From Bradyrhizobium sp. RD5-C2 (GTDB taxonomy: Bacteria > Pseudomonadota > Alphaproteobacteria > Rhizobiales > Xanthobacteraceae): 64,000 nucleotides of DNA. The notes beneath the pieces are model-generated. The model did not search any database. It was not told the origin of the DNA and worked only from the letters and a program-made list of their open reading frames with translations. How positions within the stretch are numbered: position 1 is the first letter of the stretch; each line of letters begins with the position of its first letter. This document shows, piece after piece, positions 56,876 through 64,000 of the stretch. Both the position numbers and the translations under genes were made by a program. The stretch is taken from assembly GCF_019972155.1 (NCBI RefSeq), contig NZ_BOVL01000024.1, forward strand, positions 1 to 64,000, read 5' to 3'.

Positions 56876-58945
56876 GTGCCTGATCTTGCCAACACAGCCT
56901 ATCTCGATGCGCTCAATTCCGAGCAGCGCCGCGCCGTCGAGCACGGGGTCGGCGCGGATGGCATCGTCGGCGCCCCGCTGCTGGTGATCGCGGGCGCAGG
57001 CTCCGGTAAGACGAACACGCTCGCCCATCGCGTCGCGCATCTGATCGTCGCGGGCGCCGATCCGCGCCGCATCCTGTTGATGACCTTTTCGCGACGCGCA
57101 GCCGCCGAGATGGCGGGCCGCGTCGAGCGTATCGCACGGCGCGTGCTCGGCGATCGCGCATCGATCATGACCGATGCGCTCAATTGGGCCGGCACGTTCC
57201 ACGGCATCGGCGCGCGGCTGCTCCGCGAATTCGCCGAACGTATCGCGCTCGACCCGGCCTTCACGATCCATGACCGTGAGGACTCCGCCGACCTGATGAA
57301 CCTGGTCCGCCACGATCTCGGTTTCTCCCGTACCGAAAGCCGGTTTCCGACCAAAGGCACATGCCTTGCGATCTATTCGCGCTGCGTGAACGCGGAGATG
57401 CCGATCGAGGCCGTGCTGGGCCAGTTCTTCCCGTGGTGCGCCGGCTGGGCCAGCGAGTTGAAGCAACTGTTTGCGGCCTATGTCGAAGCCAAGCAGCGGC
57501 AGAACGTGCTCGATTACGACGACCTTCTGCTCTACTGGGCGCAGATGGTGACGGATACGGCCCTGGCCGAGGAGATCGGCGGCCGCTTCGACCATGTGAT
57601 GGTCGACGAATATCAGGACACCAACCGCCTGCAGTCCTCCATCCTGCTCGCGCTCAAGCCGGCAGGACGCGGGCTCACCGTCGTCGGCGACGATGCACAG
57701 TCGATCTACTCGTTCCGCGCCGCCACCGTGCGCAACATCCTCGACTTCCCGGCGCAGTTCAGCCCGGCCGCCGAGATCGTCACGCTCGACCGCAACTATC
57801 GCTCGACGCAGCCGATCCTGGCGGCCGCCAACGGCGTGATCTCGCTCGCCAAGGAGCGCTTCACCAAGAACCTGTGGACCGACCGGACCTCGACCCGCAA
57901 GCCGCTGCTGGTCACGATCCGCGACGAGGCCGATCAGGCCCGTTACATCGTCGAGCAGGTGCTGGCCAACCGTGAGGAAGGCGCGCTGTTGAAGCACCAG
58001 GCGGTGCTGTTCCGCACCTCCTCGCACAGCGGTCCGCTGGAGGTCGAGCTGACCCGGCGCAACATTCCCTTCGTGAAATTCGGCGGCCTCAAATTTCTCG
58101 ACGCCGCGCACGTCAAGGACATGCTGGCGCTGCTGCGCTTCACCGCCAATCCGCGCGACCGGGTCGCCGGCTTTCGCATCCTGCACCTGTTGCCCGGCGT
58201 CGGGCCGGCCTCGGCGCAGCGCGTGCTCGACTGCATGGCAGAAGCCCCTGATCCGATCGCAGCGCTCGTGGCGCTGCCTGCCCCGCCCCGCGCCGGCGCC
58301 GACTGGCGGCTGTTCGTCGAGGCGATCGAGAACCTCCGCTACTCGGAATGGCCGGTCGACATCGAACGCGCGCGCCTCTGGTACGAGCCGCATCTCGATC
58401 GAATCCACGAGGACAGCGAGGTCCGCCGCGCCGACCTCATTCAACTCGAGCAGATCGCCGCCGGCTATCCTTCACGCGAACGCTTCCTCACCGAACTCAC
58501 GCTCGATCCGCCCGATGCGACCAGCGACCAGGCCGGGGTGCCGCTGCTCGACGAGGATTATTTGATCCTGTCGACCATCCACTCCGCCAAGGGGCAGGAA
58601 TGGAAATCCGTCTACGTGCTCAACGTCGTCGACGGCTGCATGCCCTCCGATCTTGGCGCCGGCACGTCGGCCGAGCTCGAGGAGGAGCGCCGCCTGCTCT
58701 ATGTCGCCATGACCCGGGCAAAGGACGATCTGCATTTGCTGGTGCCGCAGCGGTTTTTCGTCCACGGCCAGGCCGCCAAGGGCGACCGCCACATGTACGC
58801 CTCGCGCACCCGCTTCATCCCGGAACGGCTGCTGCCGATGTTCGAGCGGAACACTTGGCCGCGCGCCGCGGCCGCGCAGGCCTCCTCCGCCAGCCGGGCG
58901 CCGCCGATCGACATCGGCGCCCGGATGCGCGGCATGTGGCGCTGA
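56876..58945 (+). CDS. UvrD/Rep-family ATP-dependent DNA helicase
   Basis: 689 residues from GTG at 56876. Superfamily 1 motifs in order: Q-motif LNSEQRRAVEHG (about 12-23), Walker A AGAGSGKTNTLAHR (about 40-53), motif Ia TFSRRAAAEMAGR, Walker B MVDEYQDTNRLQ (about 242-253), motif III VVGDDAQSIYSFR, motif IV DRNYRSTQPIL, motif V STIHSAKGQEWKSVYVLNVVDG, motif VI RRLLYVAMTRAKDDLHLL. It unwinds DNA 3'-5' in repair. It is close to UvrD/PcrA in size but a separate lineage; no partner nuclease gene is adjacent. Confidence 0.93.
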   Translation: MPDLANTAYLDALNSEQRRAVEHGVGADGIVGAPLLVIAGAGSGKTNTLAHRVAHLIVAGADPRRILLMTFSRRAAAEMAGRVERIARRVLGDRASIMTDALNWAGTFHGIGARLLREFAERIALDPAFTIHDREDSADLMNLVRHDLGFSRTESRFPTKGTCLAIYSRCVNAEMPIEAVLGQFFPWCAGWASELKQLFAAYVEAKQRQNVLDYDDLLLYWAQMVTDTALAEEIGGRFDHVMVDEYQDTNRLQSSILLALKPAGRGLTVVGDDAQSIYSFRAATVRNILDFPAQFSPAAEIVTLDRNYRSTQPILAAANGVISLAKERFTKNLWTDRTSTRKPLLVTIRDEADQARYIVEQVLANREEGALLKHQAVLFRTSSHSGPLEVELTRRNIPFVKFGGLKFLDAAHVKDMLALLRFTANPRDRVAGFRILHLLPGVGPASAQRVLDCMAEAPDPIAALVALPAPPRAGADWRLFVEAIENLRYSEWPVDIERARLWYEPHLDRIHEDSEVRRADLIQLEQIAAGYPSRERFLTELTLDPPDATSDQAGVPLLDEDYLILSTIHSAKGQEWKSVYVLNVVDGCMPSDLGAGTSAELEEERRLLYVAMTRAKDDLHLLVPQRFFVHGQAAKGDRHMYASRTRFIPERLLPMFERNTWPRAAAAQASSASRAPPIDIGARMRGMWR

Positions 58946-59089
58946 AACGGGTCAAAAGAAATTTCGTTTGGGCAGGAACGAAGCCGCCGATCCCGCGTTG
59001 AGGCGACGTTCGTAATCGGCAAACGACCATCCCGACGGCTTCGGCGCGCAGCTGCACGCTGGAGCCGTCTTTTTTTGCGCCGCATCAAC

Positions 59090-59821
59090 TCACGCAGAAA
59101 ATAGCGTAACCGGCTGGTCGAAGCCCTTCAGCGTATAGTCGGAACCGACCGCGGTGATCATGTCGCGGGTTCGATCCCGAACGGCCGTCGTGACAAGGAT
59201 CTCGCCGGACTTCGCCGCGGCCTGGGCGCGCGCCGCCCGATTGACCACCGTGCCGACCGCGGTCAGGTCGCGATGGGTCTGGCCGAACTCTCCGAAATTG
59301 GTGTCGCCGCTGTCCAATCCGATGCCGATGCCGAGCTCGATGTCGCCGGCGCCGATCGCCCGCACCAGCGCGTCGTGCCTTTCCTGGAAACGGCGCTGGA
59401 TCTCGCGCGCCGCCAGCAGGGCCTGCACGGCATGATCCTCCCGTCGCACCGGAAAATTGAAGATCGCGAACACGGCATCGCCGATCGTCTTGTTGAGAAT
59501 GCCGTCATAGCGCCAGATCGCGGCAGCGCAGTCGTCGTAGAACGCATCGAGCAACGATGTCAGCCCGGCCGGCGCGATGGTCTGCGTCAGTGTGGTGTAG
59601 CCGCGCAAATCGGCGAACAGGAGGGTGGCGTCGATGGTCACGGCGCGCGCCTTCATGATCTTCGAGAAGGCCATCTCGCAGATCGTGCAGGTGTTCGGAT
59701 TCATACGGCTCGGCCGGACACCGAACAGGCGGAACGGCGCCGACAAGGGACCGCGCAACGGGATCGGCATATGCAGGTTTTGCCAGCAGCCGAGGCAGAT
59801 CGTTGCGGGTTCCGGAGTCAT
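59090..59821 (-). CDS. Class III adenylate/guanylate cyclase with Cys-rich N-terminus
   Basis: 243 residues from ATG at 59821. Cys pairs (CLGCW, about 9-13; CTIC, about 47-50) make a probable metal or redox site. The cyclase domain (about 65-240) has LFADLRGYTTLTQ with the metal-binding Asp, then NKTIGDAVFAIFNFP with the second Asp, and GTVVNRAARAQAAAKSGEI. The cyclase makes a cyclic nucleotide second messenger; the substrate cannot be told from sequence. The same Cys-rich plus cyclase layout is common in Bradyrhizobium. Confidence 0.87.
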   Translation of the reverse strand: MTPEPATICLGCWQNLHMPIPLRGPLSAPFRLFGVRPSRMNPNTCTICEMAFSKIMKARAVTIDATLLFADLRGYTTLTQTIAPAGLTSLLDAFYDDCAAAIWRYDGILNKTIGDAVFAIFNFPVRREDHAVQALLAAREIQRRFQERHDALVRAIGAGDIELGIGIGLDSGDTNFGEFGQTHRDLTAVGTVVNRAARAQAAAKSGEILVTTAVRDRTRDMITAVGSDYTLKGFDQPVTLFSA

Positions 59822-59903
59822 CGGCGCCTCACCTGCTGTTCCACCAACCAGACACGCCCCACCTGGCACGGTCGGTCACGGCGTTCCCTGGAGATTGCCG
59901 CAC

Positions 59904-60155
59904 TCAGGCGGCCGTCACGAAACTCACTCCAATCCGCGTCTTCTTGCTCCAGATCACCTGGCAGTCATAGACGACCGAGGCGTCCCGGGCCATCACCAAG
60001 CGGAATCTGTGCGGGACGAAGGCCGGATTCTCGACCTCGATGGCGGCCCCTTCCGGCGATATGTTCACGATCGTGCAATGCATGACCGAACCGCCCGACG
60101 AGACGTAGCCGGGTTCGTTGACCTCGATTCGCGGATGCTTGCGCTTTTCGTCCAC
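59904..60155 (-). CDS. PilZ-domain protein
   Basis: 83 residues, a single PilZ domain. KRKHPRIEVNEPGYV contains the RxxxR c-di-GMP motif region and NISPEGAAIEV the D/NxSxxG motif, followed by the beta strands RFRLVMARDASVVYDCQVIWSKKTRIGVSF. It should bind cyclic di-GMP and act as a small adaptor. It is 82 nt upstream of the cyclase gene in the same direction. Confidence 0.88.
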   Translation of the reverse strand: MDEKRKHPRIEVNEPGYVSSGGSVMHCTIVNISPEGAAIEVENPAFVPHRFRLVMARDASVVYDCQVIWSKKTRIGVSFVTAA

Positions 60156-60425
60156 CCGGCCTTGCCCCCCTCAAACTTTCTTCACGCAAACGTGGGCGAT
60201 CGGCATTGCCGGAGTCAACGGCTCCCGCGGCCCGCATCAGGCTTTCGCACCACGATTTGTGCGCAGCAGTAAGCCGATTTGCGTATCGCGCCCTTGCAGA
60301 TGAGCCCCGCGTCGGTGCGGGCTTGCCGTTCGCGACGGCGCAAGGATATCCTCACCCTATGGGCGATGCGCCGGCGCAACGCACGCTCCCAACAACAACG
60401 AACAGGCGCCATGGGGAGACGCGCC

Positions 60426-61832
60426 ATGTTCGAGATCCTCGATCGCAGGACGACTCTGACCGGCAACCAGATCAAGATCCTTGCGGCGGCCATCATCGGC
60501 GATGCCCTGGAATTCTTCGACTACTTCCTGATCGGCTTTGTGCTCGCGTTCCTGATCGGGCCGTGGAAACTCACCTTTGGCCAGTCGGCCACCGTGCTGA
60601 TGAGTTCCGGCATCGGCGCCATCCTCGGCGCCTATCTCTGGGGCTGGCTGGCCGACCGGGTTGGGCGCCGCATCGTCTTCATCGGCACTGTCCTGAACTT
60701 CTCGATCGCGACCGGCCTGCTCTATTTCACGCCCGACAATGGCTGGGTCTATCTGGCAATCCTGCGCTTCTTCGTCGGCACCGGCGTCGGCGGACTCTAT
60801 TGTGTCGACCTGCCGCTGGTGCAGGAGTTCATGCCCTCGCACAAGCGCGGCTGGGTCGGCGGGCTCGTCACTTGCGTGATCCCGCTCGGCGTCGGCCTCG
60901 GCGCGGTGCTGGGCGCGATCATGGGCACCGATCAGTGGCGGTTGCTGTTTGCGATCGGCGTGCTGCCTGCTGTCCTGGTGCTGCTGGTCCGGCTCTGGGT
61001 TCCGGAATCGCCGCGCTGGCTGTGCCGTCAGGGACGCTATGACGAGGCCCGCAAGTCGCTGGCCTGGGCCCTCGAGGTTCAGCCATCGGAGCTGCCATTG
61101 CCAAGCGCGGCAGACGCCGGCCCGATCGTCAAGACAAGCTGGTTCGACCTGTTCAAATATCCGCGCAGCCTGATCGTCTCCTGGCTCGGCAATGCCGGCG
61201 CGCAGACTGGCGTCTACGGCATCACGCTGTGGGCGCCCGCGCTGTTCGTGCTGCTCTTGAAGGTCACGCCGCAGGAGGCCGCCAAGATGATGATCCTGCT
61301 CAGCATCACCGGCTTCCTCGGACGCATCTCGTTCTCCTGGTTCTCGGAACTGCTGGGACGGCGCATCGCCGGCGGCCTGCTCGGCCTCGGCGCCGGCGCG
61401 CTCACGATCATCGCCGGCTATCACTACGACGCGACGCTGTTCGGCATGTCGGCATTCTGGCTGTTGCTCGGCGCCGCCTTCTTCTTCGCCGACGGCGGCT
61501 TTGCGATCGTCGGCCCCTATGCCGCGGAGGTCTGGCCGTCGCATCTGCGCACCACCGGCATGGGATCGGCCTATGGCTTCGGCGGCATCGGCAAGATCAT
61601 CGGACCGGTCGGGCTTGCCCTGATCGTCGGCTCGAACAACTATCTCAAGCCGGATGTGCCGCTGACCCAGATCCCGACCGCCTTCGTCTATCTCGGCTGC
61701 TGGTTCCTGATGGCGGGCGCGGTCTATCTGTTCTTCGGGCTCGAGACCCGGGGCAAGTCGATCGAGCAGATCGACAAGGAGCTCAACGCGACGGCTGACG
61801 TCGCGGCCTCCGCAACCATACGGCGCGCCTGA
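60426..61832 (+). CDS. MFS transporter (sugar/aromatic-acid H+ symporter type)
   Basis: 468 residues from ATG at 60426 (GGGAGA upstream); earlier in-frame starts are less likely. About 12 membrane segments; MFS motif A is seen as GWLADRVGRRIVFIG (about 75-89) and VPESPRWLCRQGRYDEA sits at the central loop, as in the metabolite:H+ symporter group. First gene of a three-gene operon (11-nt gap) with a flavoprotein and a VOC protein, so it probably imports their substrate. Confidence 0.9.
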   Translation: MFEILDRRTTLTGNQIKILAAAIIGDALEFFDYFLIGFVLAFLIGPWKLTFGQSATVLMSSGIGAILGAYLWGWLADRVGRRIVFIGTVLNFSIATGLLYFTPDNGWVYLAILRFFVGTGVGGLYCVDLPLVQEFMPSHKRGWVGGLVTCVIPLGVGLGAVLGAIMGTDQWRLLFAIGVLPAVLVLLVRLWVPESPRWLCRQGRYDEARKSLAWALEVQPSELPLPSAADAGPIVKTSWFDLFKYPRSLIVSWLGNAGAQTGVYGITLWAPALFVLLLKVTPQEAAKMMILLSITGFLGRISFSWFSELLGRRIAGGLLGLGAGALTIIAGYHYDATLFGMSAFWLLLGAAFFFADGGFAIVGPYAAEVWPSHLRTTGMGSAYGFGGIGKIIGPVGLALIVGSNNYLKPDVPLTQIPTAFVYLGCWFLMAGAVYLFFGLETRGKSIEQIDKELNATADVAASATIRRA

Positions 61833-61843
61833 GGGAGGCTGAC

Positions 61844-63031
61844 ATGAGCGTGACTTCTGCCGATCTTGCCGGTGATCGCGACGTGATCGCCCGCGCGGAG
61901 GCGGTCAGGGAGGCGGTTGCGGCCGCCTCCGACGCGATCGAGACGACGCGCCGCCTGCCGCCCGATCTGCTCGACCGGCTGCATGAGGCGCGGCTGTTCC
62001 GCCTGCTGTTGCCGTGCTCCACCGAGGGGATCGAGACCGATCCTGTCACCTTCTTCCATGTCATTGAGACCATCGCCAAGGCCGATGCGTCGACGGCGTG
62101 GTGCCTGAGCCAGGCCGGCGGCTGTGCGATGTCGGCGGCCTATCTCGACCTGCCGGTCGCGCAGGAGATGTTCGCCGACCCACGCGCCGTGCTGGCCTGG
62201 GGACCTGGCCCGAAGGTCAAGGCGATCGAGTGCGCGGGCGGCTACCGTGTCACCGGGGTCTGGTCGTTTGCATCAGGCGGGCGGCACGCCACCTGGCTCG
62301 GCGCACACTGCCCGGTCTATGCCGCGGACGGCTCGCCGCGCCGCGACGCCAATGGCGAGCAGGTCGAGCGCACCATGCTGGTGCGGACCGAAGACGTCGA
62401 ATGGACCGATATCTGGAACACGGTCGGGCTGCGCGGCACCGCCAGCGACCAGTTCGCGCTCAACGACGTCTTCGTCCGTGCGGACCATTCGATCACCCGC
62501 GAATTCGATCGCGAATGCCGCGAGAGTGGCCCGCTGTACCGGATGAGCAACCACACCTGTTACCAGGTCGGCTTCGCCGGGGTCGCCTGCGGCATCGCCC
62601 GCAGCGCGCTGGACAATTTCGTTGACGTCGCCCGCAACAAGGTGCCGCGCGGCATGAAGAAGACGCTGCGCGACAATGCCGTGGTGCAATCCGGCCTCGC
62701 CCAGGCCGAGGTCAATCTGCGCGCCGCCCGGGCCTTCCTGCTGCAGTCTATGGCGGATATCTGGCAGGATCTGGTTGCCGGCCACAGCATTACGGTCGCG
62801 CAGCGCATGACGATCCGGATGGCGGCAACGCACGCCATCCACAAGGCGCGGGAAGCCGTCGACTTCGCCTACAACACGGCCGGCGCCACCGCGATCTTCG
62901 ACGGCCATCCGCTGGAACGGCGCTTCCGCGACATCCACACCGTGACCCAGCAATTGCAGGGCCGCTTCAGTCATTTCGAGACCGTCGGCGCCTGGATGCT
63001 CGGCGTCGATGCCGACCTCAGCTTCGTTTAA
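61844..63031 (+). CDS. Acyl-CoA-dehydrogenase-like flavoprotein (group D monooxygenase type)
   Basis: 395 residues; GGGAGG lies 7 nt before the ATG. The acyl-CoA dehydrogenase fold is clear: helical N-terminus (about 8-110; RRLPPDLLDRLHEARLFRLLLP), beta domain with YRVTGVWSFASGGRHATWLGAH (about 128-149) and GLRGTASDQFALNDVFVRAD (about 195-214), and a helical C-terminus ending RRFRDIHTVTQQLQGR. No catalytic Glu typical of true dehydrogenases is obvious, and the family resembles HsaA/HpaB-like flavin-dependent monooxygenases. The reaction is inferred from fold only. Confidence 0.85.
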   Translation: MSVTSADLAGDRDVIARAEAVREAVAAASDAIETTRRLPPDLLDRLHEARLFRLLLPCSTEGIETDPVTFFHVIETIAKADASTAWCLSQAGGCAMSAAYLDLPVAQEMFADPRAVLAWGPGPKVKAIECAGGYRVTGVWSFASGGRHATWLGAHCPVYAADGSPRRDANGEQVERTMLVRTEDVEWTDIWNTVGLRGTASDQFALNDVFVRADHSITREFDRECRESGPLYRMSNHTCYQVGFAGVACGIARSALDNFVDVARNKVPRGMKKTLRDNAVVQSGLAQAEVNLRAARAFLLQSMADIWQDLVAGHSITVAQRMTIRMAATHAIHKAREAVDFAYNTAGATAIFDGHPLERRFRDIHTVTQQLQGRFSHFETVGAWMLGVDADLSFV

Positions 63032-63055
63032 CCCGATTTCTCAGGGAGAAGAACC

Positions 63056-63457
63056 ATGCCACTGGGTGGACTACAGCATTTCACGATCGAACCGCAGGAC
63101 CTGGAGAAGACCAAGGCGTTCTATTGCGATGTGCTCGGGCTCGAGAATGGCGATCGCCCACCGCTCGATTTCCCCGGCTACTGGCTCTATTCCGGCGGCC
63201 AGGCCACTGTCCATTTAATGGGCACCCGCAAGCCGCGCGACGGCATCGTGGTGCGCGGCACCGAGAAGAAATATGAAGACACCGGCCGGCTCGATCATAT
63301 TGCCTTCGCCGCCACCGACGTCGACGCCGTGCGCAAGCGCTTGCAGTCGAACAACGTCAGCTTCCGTGAGCAGATCGTGCCGCGCACCGGCGACACCCAG
63401 ATATTCCTCTACGATCCCGACGGCGTCGGCGTGGAGCTGAATTTCCCGAACAGCTGA
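63056..63457 (+). CDS. VOC-superfamily (glyoxalase/dioxygenase fold) protein
   Basis: 133 residues; GGGAGAAG precedes the ATG. Paired beta-alpha-beta-beta-beta modules: LQHFTIEPQDLEKTKAFYCDVLGL (metal His about 7), then LDHIAFAATDVDAVRKRL (His about 80) and QIFLYDPDGVGVELNF (Glu about 129). These fit a metal-dependent lyase, isomerase or extradiol dioxygenase. The operon suggests it processes the product of the flavoprotein. Confidence 0.88.
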   Translation: MPLGGLQHFTIEPQDLEKTKAFYCDVLGLENGDRPPLDFPGYWLYSGGQATVHLMGTRKPRDGIVVRGTEKKYEDTGRLDHIAFAATDVDAVRKRLQSNNVSFREQIVPRTGDTQIFLYDPDGVGVELNFPNS

Positions 63458-63492
63458 AGCGGTCTTCGCCGGTTTTTTGCCCCTGCTCAACA

Positions 63493-63520
63493 ATTGGCCG
63501 GCGCATGTGCCGGCCAATTT
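63493..63520 (+). terminator. Terminator hairpin after the VOC gene
   Basis: Perfect 10-bp stem ATTGGCCGGC/GCCGGCCAAT with a 6-nt loop, 35 nt after the VOC stop, followed by TTTCTC. It probably ends the three-gene operon. Confidence 0.6.
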
Positions 63521-63638
63521 CTCATGTCAGCAAACCGGTTCCCGACAAGGCCCTGACTCGGCCATCACTCGGGCGTGATCCGGTCCGCTTTTCTTCAACA
63601 TTGAATGACGAATTAACCCGGCCGCGCCGCTGCGGCAG

Positions 63639-63692
63639 AATAGCCGGGTGCTGCGCCTTTAACCTACCCCAGGGCCTGGTAGCCCGGCTATT
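63639..63692. repeat. Intergenic inverted repeat
   Basis: Arms AATAGCCGGG (63639-63648) and CCCGGCTATT (63683-63692) with a 34-nt internal region, lying between convergent genes. It may be a terminator or structured RNA element for the minus-strand gene that ends at 63719. Confidence 0.4.
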
Positions 63693-63718
63693 CGTCCCCA
63701 CTTCGCCGTCGATGGGGC

Positions 63719-64000
63719 TCAATCGAGCCCGCGTTCGTGGCTGAGGCGGACCATTTCGTTGATGAAGATCTGTTTCTGCTTGTCGTCGAGGCTCGCATAG
63801 AGCGGCTCGGCGGCGTCGGCTACGCCGCGCTGATCGCCTGCGCGGTCATTGAGGAACTGGGCCTCGTTGCGCATCTGCTCGATGATGTCGTCAGGCGGAT
63901 CGCGCTGCGCGCGCGCAATGCGCAGGTTGAGACGGTCGGCGCCATTGTGCCCGAGATAGTGCATCGCACTGTTGAAGCCGGCCCAATTCTTCTCCTGCTC
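63719..64000 (-). CDS. LTXXQ/Spy-like exported protein, C-terminal part only
   Basis: The minus-strand frame is open from the right edge to a stop at 63719 (93 residues seen). Residues include EQEKNWAGFNSAMHYLGHNGADRLNLRIARAQ, then EPLYASLDDKQKQIFINEMVRL, where YASLDDKQKQ matches the LTxxQ repeat of Spy/CpxP-type periplasmic chaperones. An internal ATG at 63964 is not taken as the start because the frame continues beyond the edge with the same character. The N-terminus and any signal peptide lie outside the window. Confidence 0.75.
   Translation of the reverse strand, partial: EQEKNWAGFNSAMHYLGHNGADRLNLRIARAQRDPPDDIIEQMRNEAQFLNDRAGDQRGVADAAEPLYASLDDKQKQIFINEMVRLSHERGLD

Overview
The window looks like a chromosome segment of a Bradyrhizobium-type alphaproteobacterium. 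The evidence is high GC, a FixK-type Crp/Fnr regulator with matching TTGA-N6-TCAA boxes, an EcfG-type general-stress promoter, IalB-like and PilZ proteins, and many two-component proteins. This is inferred from gene content; no rRNA or tRNA gene is present to fix the taxonomy.

Region 1 (1-11.0 kb) is the most unusual part. A minus-strand gene that runs off the left edge encodes an N-terminal DUF4347 domain followed by at least 935 residues of Gly-X-Thr collagen-like repeat. A small co-oriented gene precedes it. Divergent from both is a 1,895-residue enzyme with two SunS-like GT2-TPR modules, a beta-propeller, an SGNH hydrolase, and the two halves of a procollagen-galactosyltransferase (COLGALT/GLT25D)-like enzyme. 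A small unknown gene follows it. I read this as a candidate dedicated glycosylation system for a giant collagen-like surface protein, and it is the main discovery candidate.

Region 2 (11-38.7 kb) reads as a microoxic/acid-stress island. Eight perfect TTGA-N6-TCAA boxes lie at promoter distance from DUF3300/DUF2950 envelope genes, an HlyD/TAXI operon, polyphosphate kinase 2, an Orn/Lys/Arg decarboxylase, a SulP transporter, an AI-2E-type permease with an ion channel, a Gly/Tyr-rich secreted protein, and a divergent aspartate decarboxylase / tandem aspartate:alanine antiporter locus. The island carries its own FixK-type regulator (28.8 kb), a FixJ-like regulator, a histidine kinase whose sensor domain is much reduced, and a lone receiver protein. 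Amino-acid decarboxylation with antiport would produce proton-motive force and consume acid, which fits oxygen limitation.

Region 3 (38.8-45 kb) is mixed: an acyltransferase, a small DUF5658-like membrane protein, a haloalkane-dehalogenase-like hydrolase divergent from an HxlR regulator, an APH(6)-like kinase, small unknowns, and a sorbosone-dehydrogenase-like protein.

Region 4 (45-55 kb) is signalling: an HWE kinase with a receiver, a 2,094-residue hybrid kinase with a long tandem HAMP array, and a divergent PAS-PAS hybrid kinase behind a probable EcfG promoter.

Region 5 (55-64 kb) holds several small unknown proteins, a UvrD-type helicase, a class III nucleotide cyclase, a PilZ protein, a catabolic-looking operon (MFS transporter, acyl-CoA-dehydrogenase-like flavoprotein, VOC protein) and a partial LTXXQ-like protein cut by the right edge. 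I saw no insertion sequence, CRISPR array, tRNA or rRNA.
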